From assembly GCF_042662625.1 (NCBI RefSeq), contig NZ_JBHSXH010000015.1, positions 1,302,001 through 1,366,000 of the forward strand: DNA of 64,000 bases, given 5' to 3'. Of the stretch, positions 57,169 through 64,000 are shown in pieces. The notes beneath the pieces were generated by a model. It did no database searches. It was not told the DNA's origin and saw nothing but the letters and a program-made list of their open reading frames with translations. Made by a program: the position numbers and the translations under genes. The DNA is from Halopelagius fulvigenes. Lineage in GTDB: Archaea; Halobacteriota; Halobacteria; Halobacteriales; Haloferacaceae. How positions within the stretch are numbered: position 1 is the first letter of the stretch; each line of letters opens with the position of its first letter.

Positions 57169-57690
57169 ATGCTTGTCGATATCGTGCCTATCGGGGAACT
57201 TCCCGCGCAAGTGAAGCGGGAGGCGTCTGCTGCGTTGCGGGGCGTCTACGACTGCGACGTGACGCTTCACAACGAGCAGGCGATTCCCGAAGGTGCGTTC
57301 GACCGCAGTCGGAAGCAGTACCGTGCAGAGCAGTTCATCGAACTGGCGAGTCGCGTGGGCAGCGGCGACAAGAACATCGGGATAACCTCGCAGGACCTCT
57401 ACTACCGGCGGCGGAACTACGTCTTCGGCCTCGCCTACCTGAACGGAAACGGGTCGGTTATCTCCACGTATCGTCTCCAGACGTCGTCTGACGGCGGTAT
57501 CACCACCAAACCCGCGAACGAGGTGTTCGCAGACCGGGTTCGCAAGGAAGTCGTCCACGAGATCGGGCACACCCTCGGCCTCGAACACTGCGACAACAAC
57601 AAGTGCGTCATGTCGTTCTCGCCGACGGTGCGCGAGGTGGACGTCAAAGAGGAGAACCTCTGCGGTACCTGCAGTCGGTTGGTCCACTGA
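57169..57690 (+). CDS. amzA: Archaemetzincin-family zinc metalloprotease
   Basis: A 173-residue archaemetzincin. The extended metzincin motif HEIGHTLGLEHCDNNKCVM (His130, His134, His140, with Cys141 and Cys146) and a later CGTC (Cys165, Cys168) define the family, which binds a catalytic and a structural zinc. A Met turn follows in CVMSF. The natural substrates are not known; activity on peptides is weak in tested members. The ATG at 57169 is fixed by the promoter spacing. Confidence 0.93.
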   Translation: MLVDIVPIGELPAQVKREASAALRGVYDCDVTLHNEQAIPEGAFDRSRKQYRAEQFIELASRVGSGDKNIGITSQDLYYRRRNYVFGLAYLNGNGSVISTYRLQTSSDGGITTKPANEVFADRVRKEVVHEIGHTLGLEHCDNNKCVMSFSPTVREVDVKEENLCGTCSRLVH

Positions 57691-57761
57691 CGGCGACCCC
57701 TCTTTTCCGCCGCGGCACATAAACGCTCACGAGACGTAGTTCCGAGCGGAAGTGACCACCG

Positions 57762-58208
57762 ATGCAGTACCTCGTCGCGGTTGACGGTTCCGAATCGAGC
57801 ATTGAAGCCCTCGAACACGCCATCGGCGTCGCGTCGCTACTCGACGCGGGGTTGACCCTCGTCTACTCCGTCGAGCCTCGAATCCTCGTCGAGGAGGGCG
57901 GAACCGCGCCGTCGTTCTCCGAGGCGAGCGAGCGACTGTACACCGAGGATATCTCCGAGGCGGAGGCGCGGGGCGAACGGGTCCTCGAAGACGCCGTCGA
58001 ACGGGCGCGCGAGGCGAGCGTCGAGGCGGACTCGGAACTCCTGTACGGCGATCCGGTCGACACGATATCCGAGTACGCCGACGAGGAGGAGGTAGACGGC
58101 GTGTTCGTCGGTCACCGCGGCCTCTCGAAGCGCGCGCAGGGCTTCGTCGGGAGCGTCGCCACCGGACTCGTCGAACGCGCGAACGTCCCGGTGACCGTCG
58201 TCCGGTAG
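57762..58208 (+). CDS. UspA-domain protein
   Basis: A 148-residue universal stress protein (YLVAVDGSESSIEALEHA at the start; GHRGLSKRAQGFVGSVATGL with the ATP-binding loop at the end). A TATA-like cataaacg (57717-57724) lies about 40 bases upstream. Its stop codon is immediately followed by the rtcA start, so both genes are in one transcript. Confidence 0.92.
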   Translation: MQYLVAVDGSESSIEALEHAIGVASLLDAGLTLVYSVEPRILVEEGGTAPSFSEASERLYTEDISEAEARGERVLEDAVERAREASVEADSELLYGDPVDTISEYADEEEVDGVFVGHRGLSKRAQGFVGSVATGLVERANVPVTVVR

Positions 58209-59240
58209 ATGCTCGAACTCGACGGGAGCGACGGCGGCGGCCAACTCCTGCGGACGGCTCTCTCGCTTTCGGCCGTCACCGGCAGGCCGTTCCGCATGGA
58301 GAACGTACGGGCGGAGCGTCCGACACCGGGCCTGAAGACCCAGCACGTCGCGGCGGTTCGCGCCGTGGCGGACGCGACGCACGCGACCGTCGCGGGCGAC
58401 GAACGCGGGTCCGAGACGCTCGCGTTCGCGCCCGACGGCTTCCGCGGCGGCGACGTGTTCGCCGAGGTGGAGACGGCGGGAAGCGCGGCGCTGGTCTGCG
58501 ACGCGGTGCTCCCCATCGCCGCCGCACTCGACGAGACGCTCTCTCTCACCGTCACCGGCGGGACGGACGTCGAGTGGTCGCCCTCGGCGGACTACCTCCG
58601 ACGGGCGAAACTCCCGCTTCTCCGCGATTTCGGACTCAACGCCGACGCCGAGGTGCGGCGGCGCGGCTTCTACCCCGCCGGCGGCGGCAGACTCGCCTTC
58701 GAGATCCGGCCCTCGAACCTCGCCCGCCTCCGTCTCCGCTCTCGGGGGACGCTACGACGCGTACTGGTGAACGCCGTCGCCACCGAGTCACTGTCGGACG
58801 CTGACGTTGCGGAACGACTCCGAGACGCCGCGGTCGAACGTCTGACCGCCGCGTCGGGGCCGAACCTCGCGGCGGGGACGGTCGAATCGACCGCCGAGTA
58901 CGTCTCGGCGTCGTCGCCGGGCGCAATCGTGACGCTCGTCGCCGACTGCGAAGGGGGCCGCGCGGGGTTCGTCGGCCTGGGAAGACGAGGGGTGCCCGCC
59001 GAGAGCGTCGCCGCCGACGCGGTGGACGCCTTCGCCTCGTGGCGAGAGAGCGACGCGCCGGTGGACGCCCGCATGGGCGACCAACTGGCCGTCTGGGCGG
59101 CACTCGCGGGCGGGGAGGTGCGCGTCCCCGCCGTCACCGACCATCTGCGGACGAACGTCGAGGTGATTCGGGCGTTCGACTACGACGTGGCGGTGGAACC
59201 GGACGGCGACGGTGCCGTCCTCCTGAGTCCCGACCTGTAG
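58209..59240 (+). CDS. rtcA: RNA 3'-terminal phosphate cyclase
   Basis: A 343-residue RtcA that converts RNA 3'-phosphate to 2',3'-cyclic phosphate with ATP. The N-terminal motif DGSDGGGQLLRTALSLS, RAERPTPGLKTQHVAAV and YPAGGGRLAFEIRP are all present. The nucleophilic histidine should be His312 in DHLRTNVEVI near the C-terminus. The gene abuts a UspA gene with no spacer; a link between RNA repair and stress is inference. Confidence 0.94.
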   Translation: MLELDGSDGGGQLLRTALSLSAVTGRPFRMENVRAERPTPGLKTQHVAAVRAVADATHATVAGDERGSETLAFAPDGFRGGDVFAEVETAGSAALVCDAVLPIAAALDETLSLTVTGGTDVEWSPSADYLRRAKLPLLRDFGLNADAEVRRRGFYPAGGGRLAFEIRPSNLARLRLRSRGTLRRVLVNAVATESLSDADVAERLRDAAVERLTAASGPNLAAGTVESTAEYVSASSPGAIVTLVADCEGGRAGFVGLGRRGVPAESVAADAVDAFASWRESDAPVDARMGDQLAVWAALAGGEVRVPAVTDHLRTNVEVIRAFDYDVAVEPDGDGAVLLSPDL

Positions 59241-59274
59241 GGTCCGCCGGACGCCGGTTAGACGCGCGCCTCGT

Positions 59275-59733
59275 TCACGGTTCGTACGTCCCTTCGAGGC
59301 GGGCCTCCTCAACGACGTGCCCCTCTATCGCGTCCCGCAGTTCGTCCTTCGACGCGCCGGGTTCCAAGTCGAGTTCCGTGTCGAGGGCGTAGACGACGAA
59401 CCGGTAGGTGTGGGGGCGGTCCGGCGGGTTCGGCCCGCCGTACTCCCGTTCGCCGTAGTCGTTCTCGCCGGTCCGCGCGTCGGCGTCCTCCGGGGTCCAG
59501 TCGTCCGGCAGCGAACAGGTATCGGAATCGACCGAGATGTTCCAGACGACCCAGTGGTCCCACACCTTCCCGGCGGGTTCCTCCGCGTCCGGGTCGTCCA
59601 CGAAGAGGGCGAGGGACTCGGCGTCGTCCGGGATATCCTCGACTATCAGCGGCGGGTTCGTGTTCTCTTCTTCGTAGCCGTGCCGTCGAGGGATTTCGCC
59701 ACCGTCCGAGAACGCCGGACTGATGAGACGCAT
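59275..59733 (-). CDS. YbhB/YbcL (PEBP) family protein
   Basis: A 152-residue phosphatidylethanolamine-binding-protein-like protein, cytoplasmic by lack of a signal. The ligand pocket motifs are SLALFVDDPDAEEPAGKVWDHWVVWNI (shown in parts: DDPDAEEP and WDHWVVWNI) and GPNPPDRPHTYRFVVYALD. The function of prokaryotic members is poorly defined; phosphate-ligand binding is expected. Converges with rtcA. Confidence 0.9.
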   Translation of the reverse strand: MRLISPAFSDGGEIPRRHGYEEENTNPPLIVEDIPDDAESLALFVDDPDAEEPAGKVWDHWVVWNISVDSDTCSLPDDWTPEDADARTGENDYGEREYGGPNPPDRPHTYRFVVYALDTELDLEPGASKDELRDAIEGHVVEEARLEGTYEP

Positions 59734-59848
59734 GAGAACATCGTTTGGAACCGGGGTACGTGTGAATTGTGGCCGAACGTCGCTCGTCGGCGGAAGAATC
59801 AGGTCCGCGGTCGGGCCGCGGCGGGCGAACGGCGCTCTCGGCGACGCG

Positions 59849-60055
59849 TCACTTCCGTCCGAGTATCTTGATGAGAGCCTGCGCGATCAACCCGCCGACG
59901 GTGGACTTCGTGGAGATGAGGGCGGCGCCGGCGTACATGAGCGCGCGTTTCGGCTTCTTCTGGAAGAGCGCGATACCCGCCCGCGCGACGAGCATGCCGA
60001 CGTTCGCGTTTTTGAACGTGCTACCCGACAGGAACGAACTGTTGTTAGTACTCAT
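59849..60055 (-). CDS. Small haloarchaeal protein with amphipathic helices
   Basis: A 68-residue protein starting at ATG 60055. An N-terminal polar segment (STNNSSFLSGSTFKNANVG) is followed by two moderately hydrophobic, lysine-bearing helices (MLVARAGIALFQKKPKRAL; MYAGAALISTKSTVGGLIAQALIKIL) suggesting membrane-surface association. No function is known to me. The upstream ATTGCCGCAGG lacks a clear TATA box. It is downstream of the RLI gene on the same strand. Confidence 0.6.
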   Translation of the reverse strand: MSTNNSSFLSGSTFKNANVGMLVARAGIALFQKKPKRALMYAGAALISTKSTVGGLIAQALIKILGRK

Positions 60056-60147
60056 GGGATTAGTTTCAGGCCTCCTGCGGCAATAACGCTTGAGGCCGCA
60101 CCCGCAGGGACGAAAAGAGAGGGTCGGGACGGACGCGAAAAAGCCGA

Positions 60148-61977
60148 CTACGGGGCGTAGTAGTACTCGCCTTCGCGCTTCTGTTTGCTGTCGAGTTGGG
60201 AGCCGGGCTTGTTGATGCGCGGACGCTGGGTCCGTTCGTCGCGGCGGAACGTGATGTCCAAGTCCGCGAGGAAGTCGTTCATCCCGGCGCGCATCTCCTG
60301 CGGTTCGGCGGCGTGGCCGTGTTGGGCGGGTTCGCCGTCGAACACCATCAGGCGGTCCGCCAGCAGGTCGATCATGTAGATGTCGTGGTCGATGACCATC
60401 ACCGTCGCGTCGTGGTTCTCCGCGTACCGGCGGATGGCCGTGGTGGCCTGCACGCGTTGTTCGACGTCGAGGTGCGCCGAGGGTTCGTCCATCACGTACA
60501 GGTCGGCGTCCTCGGAGAGACACGCCGCGATGGCGACGCGTTGACGTTCGCCGCCCGACAGGTCGTCCAAGTTGCGCTCCATGATGCGTTCGAGTTGGAG
60601 CGGGTTCGCGACTTCGGTCTTCCAGTAGGAGGTGCCGAAGTCGTCGGTGATAGACGAGAGGAACGCGTCCACGCGCATCGGCTGGTCGATTTCGATGTAC
60701 TGCGGCTTGTAGGCGATGTCGAGGTGGTAGTCGAGTTCGCCCTCGTCGGGGTCCAGAGAGCCCGCGAACATCTTCGCCAGCGTCGATTTCCCGATACCGT
60801 TCGGGCCGACGATGCCCAGCACCTCCGACTGGTAGATGGTGCCGCCCTCGACGTCGAGGGAGAACTCGCCGTCGCCGTAGGACTTCGAGAGCGCCGGGTA
60901 GTCGATGAGCGCCTTGCCCTTCGACGTCTCCCGGGGCGCGTGTTCGTGGAACGTTATCTCGTTCGGTCGGATGCGCATGTTCTCGTTCGAGAGGTACCCC
61001 TTCAGGTACTCGTTGATGCCGTTGCGCACCGACTTGGGGTCGGTGATGACGCCGTACGCGCCGGGTTCACCGTAGGCGACGTGGAGCGTGTCGGCCAGGA
61101 GGTCCAGAATCGCCAAGTCGTGTTCGACGACCAGAACCGCCCTGTCTTCGTCCTCCGCCAACTCTTGGATGAGTCGCGCGGCGGTCACTCGCTGACCGAT
61201 GTCGAGGTACGGCGAGATCTCGTCGAGGAAGTAGAAGTCCCTGTCGCGGGCGAGGGTGGCCGCGAGGGCGACGCGCTGGAGTTCGCCGCCCGAGAGCGTA
61301 TCGAGCGGTTGGTCCATCACCGGGGCGATGCCGAGGCGTTCGACGTAGTCGTCGAGTGCGCCGCGTTCGTCCGTCGAATCGAGCAGGTCGCGGGTGACGC
61401 CGTCGAACTGCTTCGGAATCTGGTCGACGTACTGCGGTTTGCGTGCGATGGTGACCTTCTCGCCGCGGACGCGTTCGACGTAGTTCTGTAACTCCGTCCC
61501 GCGGAAGCGGTCCAAGACCGCCTCCCACGACGCCTCCTCGCCGTAGTCGCCGAGGTTGGGTATCATCTCGCCGGCGAGGGCCCGCACGGCCGTCGTCTTC
61601 CCGATGCCGTTCGGGCCGAGGATGCCCGTCACGGACCCCGACTCTGGAATCGGGAGGCCGTAGAGGGCGAAGGCGTTCTCGCCGTAGCGGTGGACGGGGT
61701 CGTCCTGCAGTTCGGAGGGGAGGTTGATTATCTCGATGGCGTCGAACGGACACTTCTCGACGCAGATACCGCACGTCTCGCCGAGGCACACCTCCTCGGA
61801 GATGCGGATCTGGTCCGGGCCGCCGTCGTACGGTTCGTCCTCCTCGTAGTAGTCCCCCCGGGTGACGATGCACTCTTTGCCCGTCCGGTTCGGCGGGCAG
61901 AAGTTGGCGCACTCGTAGCTGCAGCGGTCGGGTTGGCACCTGTCGAGGTCGACGACCGCGATGCTGTCGTCCGCCAT
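60148..61977 (-). CDS. rli1: ABCE1/RLI ribosome recycling ATPase
   Basis: A 609-residue ABCE1 protein that splits ribosomes after termination. N-terminal Fe-S domains hold CQPDRCSYECANFCP and a second cluster CGICVEKCP (about 68-76). Two ABC cassettes follow: Walker A GPNGIGKTT (about 124) with signature LSGGELQR, and GPNGIGKST (about 398) with LSGGERQR; Walker B segments FYFLDEISPYLD and LYVMDEPSAHLD are intact. An EMC6-like membrane protein gene ends one base before its start. Confidence 0.98.
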   Translation of the reverse strand: MADDSIAVVDLDRCQPDRCSYECANFCPPNRTGKECIVTRGDYYEEDEPYDGGPDQIRISEEVCLGETCGICVEKCPFDAIEIINLPSELQDDPVHRYGENAFALYGLPIPESGSVTGILGPNGIGKTTAVRALAGEMIPNLGDYGEEASWEAVLDRFRGTELQNYVERVRGEKVTIARKPQYVDQIPKQFDGVTRDLLDSTDERGALDDYVERLGIAPVMDQPLDTLSGGELQRVALAATLARDRDFYFLDEISPYLDIGQRVTAARLIQELAEDEDRAVLVVEHDLAILDLLADTLHVAYGEPGAYGVITDPKSVRNGINEYLKGYLSNENMRIRPNEITFHEHAPRETSKGKALIDYPALSKSYGDGEFSLDVEGGTIYQSEVLGIVGPNGIGKSTLAKMFAGSLDPDEGELDYHLDIAYKPQYIEIDQPMRVDAFLSSITDDFGTSYWKTEVANPLQLERIMERNLDDLSGGERQRVAIAACLSEDADLYVMDEPSAHLDVEQRVQATTAIRRYAENHDATVMVIDHDIYMIDLLADRLMVFDGEPAQHGHAAEPQEMRAGMNDFLADLDITFRRDERTQRPRINKPGSQLDSKQKREGEYYYAP

Positions 61978-61978
61978 A

Positions 61979-62293
61979 TTAGAGTTGGACGCCCGCGGTG
62001 AGCAGGATGGTAAACGAGATGAACCACAGCGTGAACGTCATGAACGCGACGTAGAGGTAGTCCTTCGCGCCGAAGTCCTCGACGTCCACGCCGACGAGTC
62101 GGAGAAGGGGGAACTGGGCGAGGACGGCCGCGCCGAGGAGAGCCAGCGAGAGCTGGTTCGTCGCGGCGTCCACCGTCGTCCCGACCACCGCCCCCGACGC
62201 CAACGCGGCGGCGACGCCCGCGAGGCAGGCGAGTGTGGTGACCGTGACCCCTCGGACGTGTCCCGAGAGACCGGTCTGGGTTTCCGTGGCCAT
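61979..62293 (-). CDS. EMC6-like membrane protein
   Basis: A 104-residue protein with three hydrophobic segments (about 18-36, 47-64, 80-102). The sequence LLGAAVLAQFPLLRLVGVD, then DFGAKDYLYVAFMTFTLWFISFTIL, matches the archaeal proteins named EMC6-like, homologues of a subunit of the eukaryotic ER membrane protein complex, a membrane insertase. It precedes rli1 with a single base between stop and start, so membrane insertion and ribosome recycling genes share a transcript. ATG 62293 is preferred over an upstream in-frame start. Confidence 0.75.
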   Translation of the reverse strand: MATETQTGLSGHVRGVTVTTLACLAGVAAALASGAVVGTTVDAATNQLSLALLGAAVLAQFPLLRLVGVDVEDFGAKDYLYVAFMTFTLWFISFTILLTAGVQL

Positions 62294-62421
62294 GTGTATC
62301 CGTCCGGTACCCTCCGTCAAAAGGCGTTCGTTCCCCGTGCGGCGGACGAGCGTCCACCGGGCGGGGACAGAACTTCACGTTAGGAACCGGTTAGCCGTTT
62401 CCGCCGTCGCAACTCACGAAG

Positions 62422-62428
62422 GTTTATG
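62422..62428 (+). promoter_or_regulatory. TATA box of the winged-helix regulator
   Basis: GTTTATG lies 27-33 bases before the ATG at 62455. Confidence 0.55.
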
Positions 62429-62454
62429 CCGTTCGCCCGTTTCGATTCGTAACG

Positions 62455-62748
62455 ATGGCTGAGGCAGAACAGGAGAGTCTCGACGACCTCCCCCCGAGTG
62501 CGAAGTTGGTTTTCAAGGTACTCGAATACAACGGCCCGCTGACCCAGAAGGGCATCGTCCAGGAGTCGATGCTCTCGGCTCGGACGGTCCGATACGCACT
62601 CGAACGTCTCGAGGGCATCGGCGTCGTAGACGAGGACGTCTACTTCGCCGACGCGCGGCAGAATCTCTATCAGTTGACCGACGCCGCCCCGAAGGCGCAT
62701 CCGGCGGACGGCGACGGCGACGAAGCGGAAGCCTGCTGCGCAGAGTAA
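62455..62748 (+). CDS. MarR-like winged-helix transcription regulator
   Basis: A 97-residue DNA-binding protein made of one winged helix-turn-helix (about 12-72; recognition region GIVQESMLSARTVRYALERL). The length suggests a dimer with no separate ligand domain. The C-terminal end EACCAE carries adjacent cysteines that could sense metals or redox state, which is inference. Related small MarR/ArsR-like regulators are numerous in haloarchaea. The target is unknown. Confidence 0.85.
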   Translation: MAEAEQESLDDLPPSAKLVFKVLEYNGPLTQKGIVQESMLSARTVRYALERLEGIGVVDEDVYFADARQNLYQLTDAAPKAHPADGDGDEAEACCAE

Positions 62749-62931
62749 CTTCGGACGCTCCCACGGCACGGGTGGGGCGCATCGACGACAGACCACCCCG
62801 GCGACCGGGCCGGGACACCGCGTCTCTTCCTCTCGACGGTCGCGTCAGCGACCCGCAGGGCCGCACGGTGGTTCCACCGCGCGAGCGTCGCGGACGGCCC
62901 GAACGGTTCGGACGGCGCGTCGGCCGGCGCG

Positions 62932-64000
62932 TTACGCCGGGTGGACCGTAATCCGCTGTTTGCGGTCTATCGCCTGTTCGAGTTCCTCCGCGATGGCGCT
63001 CCCGCGGGAGACTTGGATGTCGCCGCCGCGGCCGACCGTCGCGGTGAACAGGTACTCGCCGTCGGCGCGGACTTCGACCGTCTCGCCGACGTGTTCGTCC
63101 ATGCGGACGACGATGTGCCGGGAGGTGACCTCCGGTTGGACAACCGTTCCGCCGTCGCCGCCCGCCCCGCCGCCGGACCCGCCCGCGGACCCGCCGCCGC
63201 GGTTGGGGTTCTCGTCGTGCGTGCGGACGTCGATGTCGATGCCGAGGCGGTCCTCGACGTCGGAGATGCGGCCGCCGCCCTTGCCGATGACGTACGAGAT
63301 GTCGTCTTGGTCGACGTACACTATCGCCTTGTTCTGCCCCTTCAGTTCCACGTCCACGTGGCCGCGCGCGATGGAGCGAATCTCCCGCTCTATCTCCTGT
63401 CGCGCGAGGCGGCCGACGCCGGTCTCGGAGTCGCCCTGTCCGTCCTCGCCGGTGAGGGGGACGGTGACGACCTGCCGGTTGAACGTGTAGATTTCGTACT
63501 CGGGCTTGCCCGTCTCGAAGTCCGCGACCTGAATCACGGGGCGCGCGAGATCCTCGGCGGTGAGGCCCTCGGGCACCTTCACCTGCGTCGTCACGTCGTA
63601 GACGGTGTGGACTTCGCCGGCCTCGATGTAGACGACGGTGTCGACCACCTGCGGGATCATGCCGAGTTCGACGCGGCCGACGAGGCGTTGGAGGGCGTCG
63701 ATGGCGCGCGTCGCGTGGACGACGCCGACCATGCCGACGCCCGCCAGGCGCATGTCGGAGAACACCTCGAAGTCGTTGGACTTCCGAACCTCGTCGTAGA
63801 TGGTGTAGTCCGGGCGGACCAAGAGGAGGGAGTCCGCCGTCTTCTCCATCTGGCCGTCGAGCGCCGTGTACTGCGTAATCTCGGGGCCGACCTGCAGGTC
63901 GCGCGGTTTCTCCATCGTCTTGACCGCGTAGTCGTTCTCGTTGAGGAACTCGGCGACGGCCTGCGCGAACGTGGACTTCCCCGCGCCGGGCGCGCCGGAG
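62932..64000 (-). CDS. PINc/KH-domain ATPase (VapC-type), N-terminus outside window
   Basis: The C-terminal 355 residues of a large archaeal ATPase. At the window edge the Walker A motif GAPGAGKST is visible, so the PIN nuclease domain lies beyond it. Further on are LLLVRPDYTIYDEVR (Walker B-like region), a KH domain with ISYVIGKGGGRISDVEDRLG (about 240), then a Gly-rich linker and a final beta domain. It belongs to the PINc/VapC ATPases of haloarchaea, probably RNA-processing. A 183-base gap (62749-62931) before it shows no gene. Confidence 0.85.
   Translation of the reverse strand, partial: SGAPGAGKSTFAQAVAEFLNENDYAVKTMEKPRDLQVGPEITQYTALDGQMEKTADSLLLVRPDYTIYDEVRKSNDFEVFSDMRLAGVGMVGVVHATRAIDALQRLVGRVELGMIPQVVDTVVYIEAGEVHTVYDVTTQVKVPEGLTAEDLARPVIQVADFETGKPEYEIYTFNRQVVTVPLTGEDGQGDSETGVGRLARQEIEREIRSIARGHVDVELKGQNKAIVYVDQDDISYVIGKGGGRISDVEDRLGIDIDVRTHDENPNRGGGSAGGSGGGAGGDGGTVVQPEVTSRHIVVRMDEHVGETVEVRADGEYLFTATVGRGGDIQVSRGSAIAEELEQAIDRKQRITVHPA

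Overview
The window is chromosomal DNA of a halophilic archaeon of class Halobacteria, most like Haloferacales (Haloferax/Halogeometricum type). It is GC-rich, its proteins are strongly acidic, many starts lie about 25-40 bases after a TATA box with little or no leader, and it carries typical archaeal genes: L10e, L40e, thermosome, Sec61 beta, RLI/ABCE1, EndoMS/NucS, archaemetzincin and a NADPH:F420 oxidoreductase. The order gapA-pgk-phosphoesterase-DUF2391-gapII-aminopeptidase-HVO_0476-type zinc protein resembles that of Haloferax volcanii. I see no prophage, insertion sequence, CRISPR array or rRNA. Gene density is near 90 percent, so most of the window is core genome. The genus assignment is inference.

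Layout. 1-1.04 kb: three tandem cold-shock genes, two with identical DNA. 1.3-6.2 kb: VanZ-like protein, NucS, a Tat-secreted DUF7282-type protein, L10e, an ATP-grasp enzyme, Hsp20. 6.5-13.7 kb: central carbon metabolism (type I GAPDH, PGK, type II archaeal GAPDH), a frameshifted DUF2391 gene, a metallo-aminopeptidase and a zinc protein. 13.9-18.3 kb: an AT-richer orphan gene, three methyltransferases (two of the PCM family), a lipoprotein acyl transferase/thioesterase. 18.3-25.3 kb: threonine synthase pair, MFS carrier, HalOD1 protein, TrkA-C/PhoU protein, citrate synthase. 25.5-31.7 kb: MATE pump, threonine dehydratase, SDR, RidA, tRNA-Ser(GGA), a membrane protein. 31.9-36.3 kb: two Tat-secreted enzymes (GH3 glycosidase, subtilase with FN3). 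36.6-43.6 kb: thermosome, ornithine-cyclodeaminase-like enzyme, a small zinc finger, LeuRS. 43.8-47.5 kb: stress cluster (UspA-PiT overlap, UspA, two Hsp20). 47.5-64 kb: PheA, HisH, UDG, DUF99, MBL hydrolase, L40e, thioredoxin, Sec61 beta, PdxT, HisE, F420 reductase, HAD, UPF0146, archaemetzincin, UspA-RtcA, PEBP, RLI with an EMC6-like protein, a winged-helix regulator and the 3' part of a PINc/KH ATPase.

Functional links. The two GAPDH types with PGK form the three-carbon trunk of glycolysis and gluconeogenesis. Threonine synthase, threonine dehydratase and RidA cover formation, deamination and imine clean-up of threonine. UDG, DUF99 and NucS are DNA repair functions. Hsp20 proteins, thermosome and UspA proteins form a stress component.

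The most notable signals are below gene level. They are a 54-base in-frame insertion made of two hairpins inside hisH; an 18-base perfect inverted repeat against the TATA box of an hsp20 gene; paired short palindromes, mostly with two- or three-base loops, recurring at several loci (hisH, thermosome stop codon, around 12.9 and 13.8 kb); a nested hairpin between gapA and pgk; and small genes easily missed: a 44-residue CxxC zinc protein, a DUF5786 protein, L40e and Sec61 beta.
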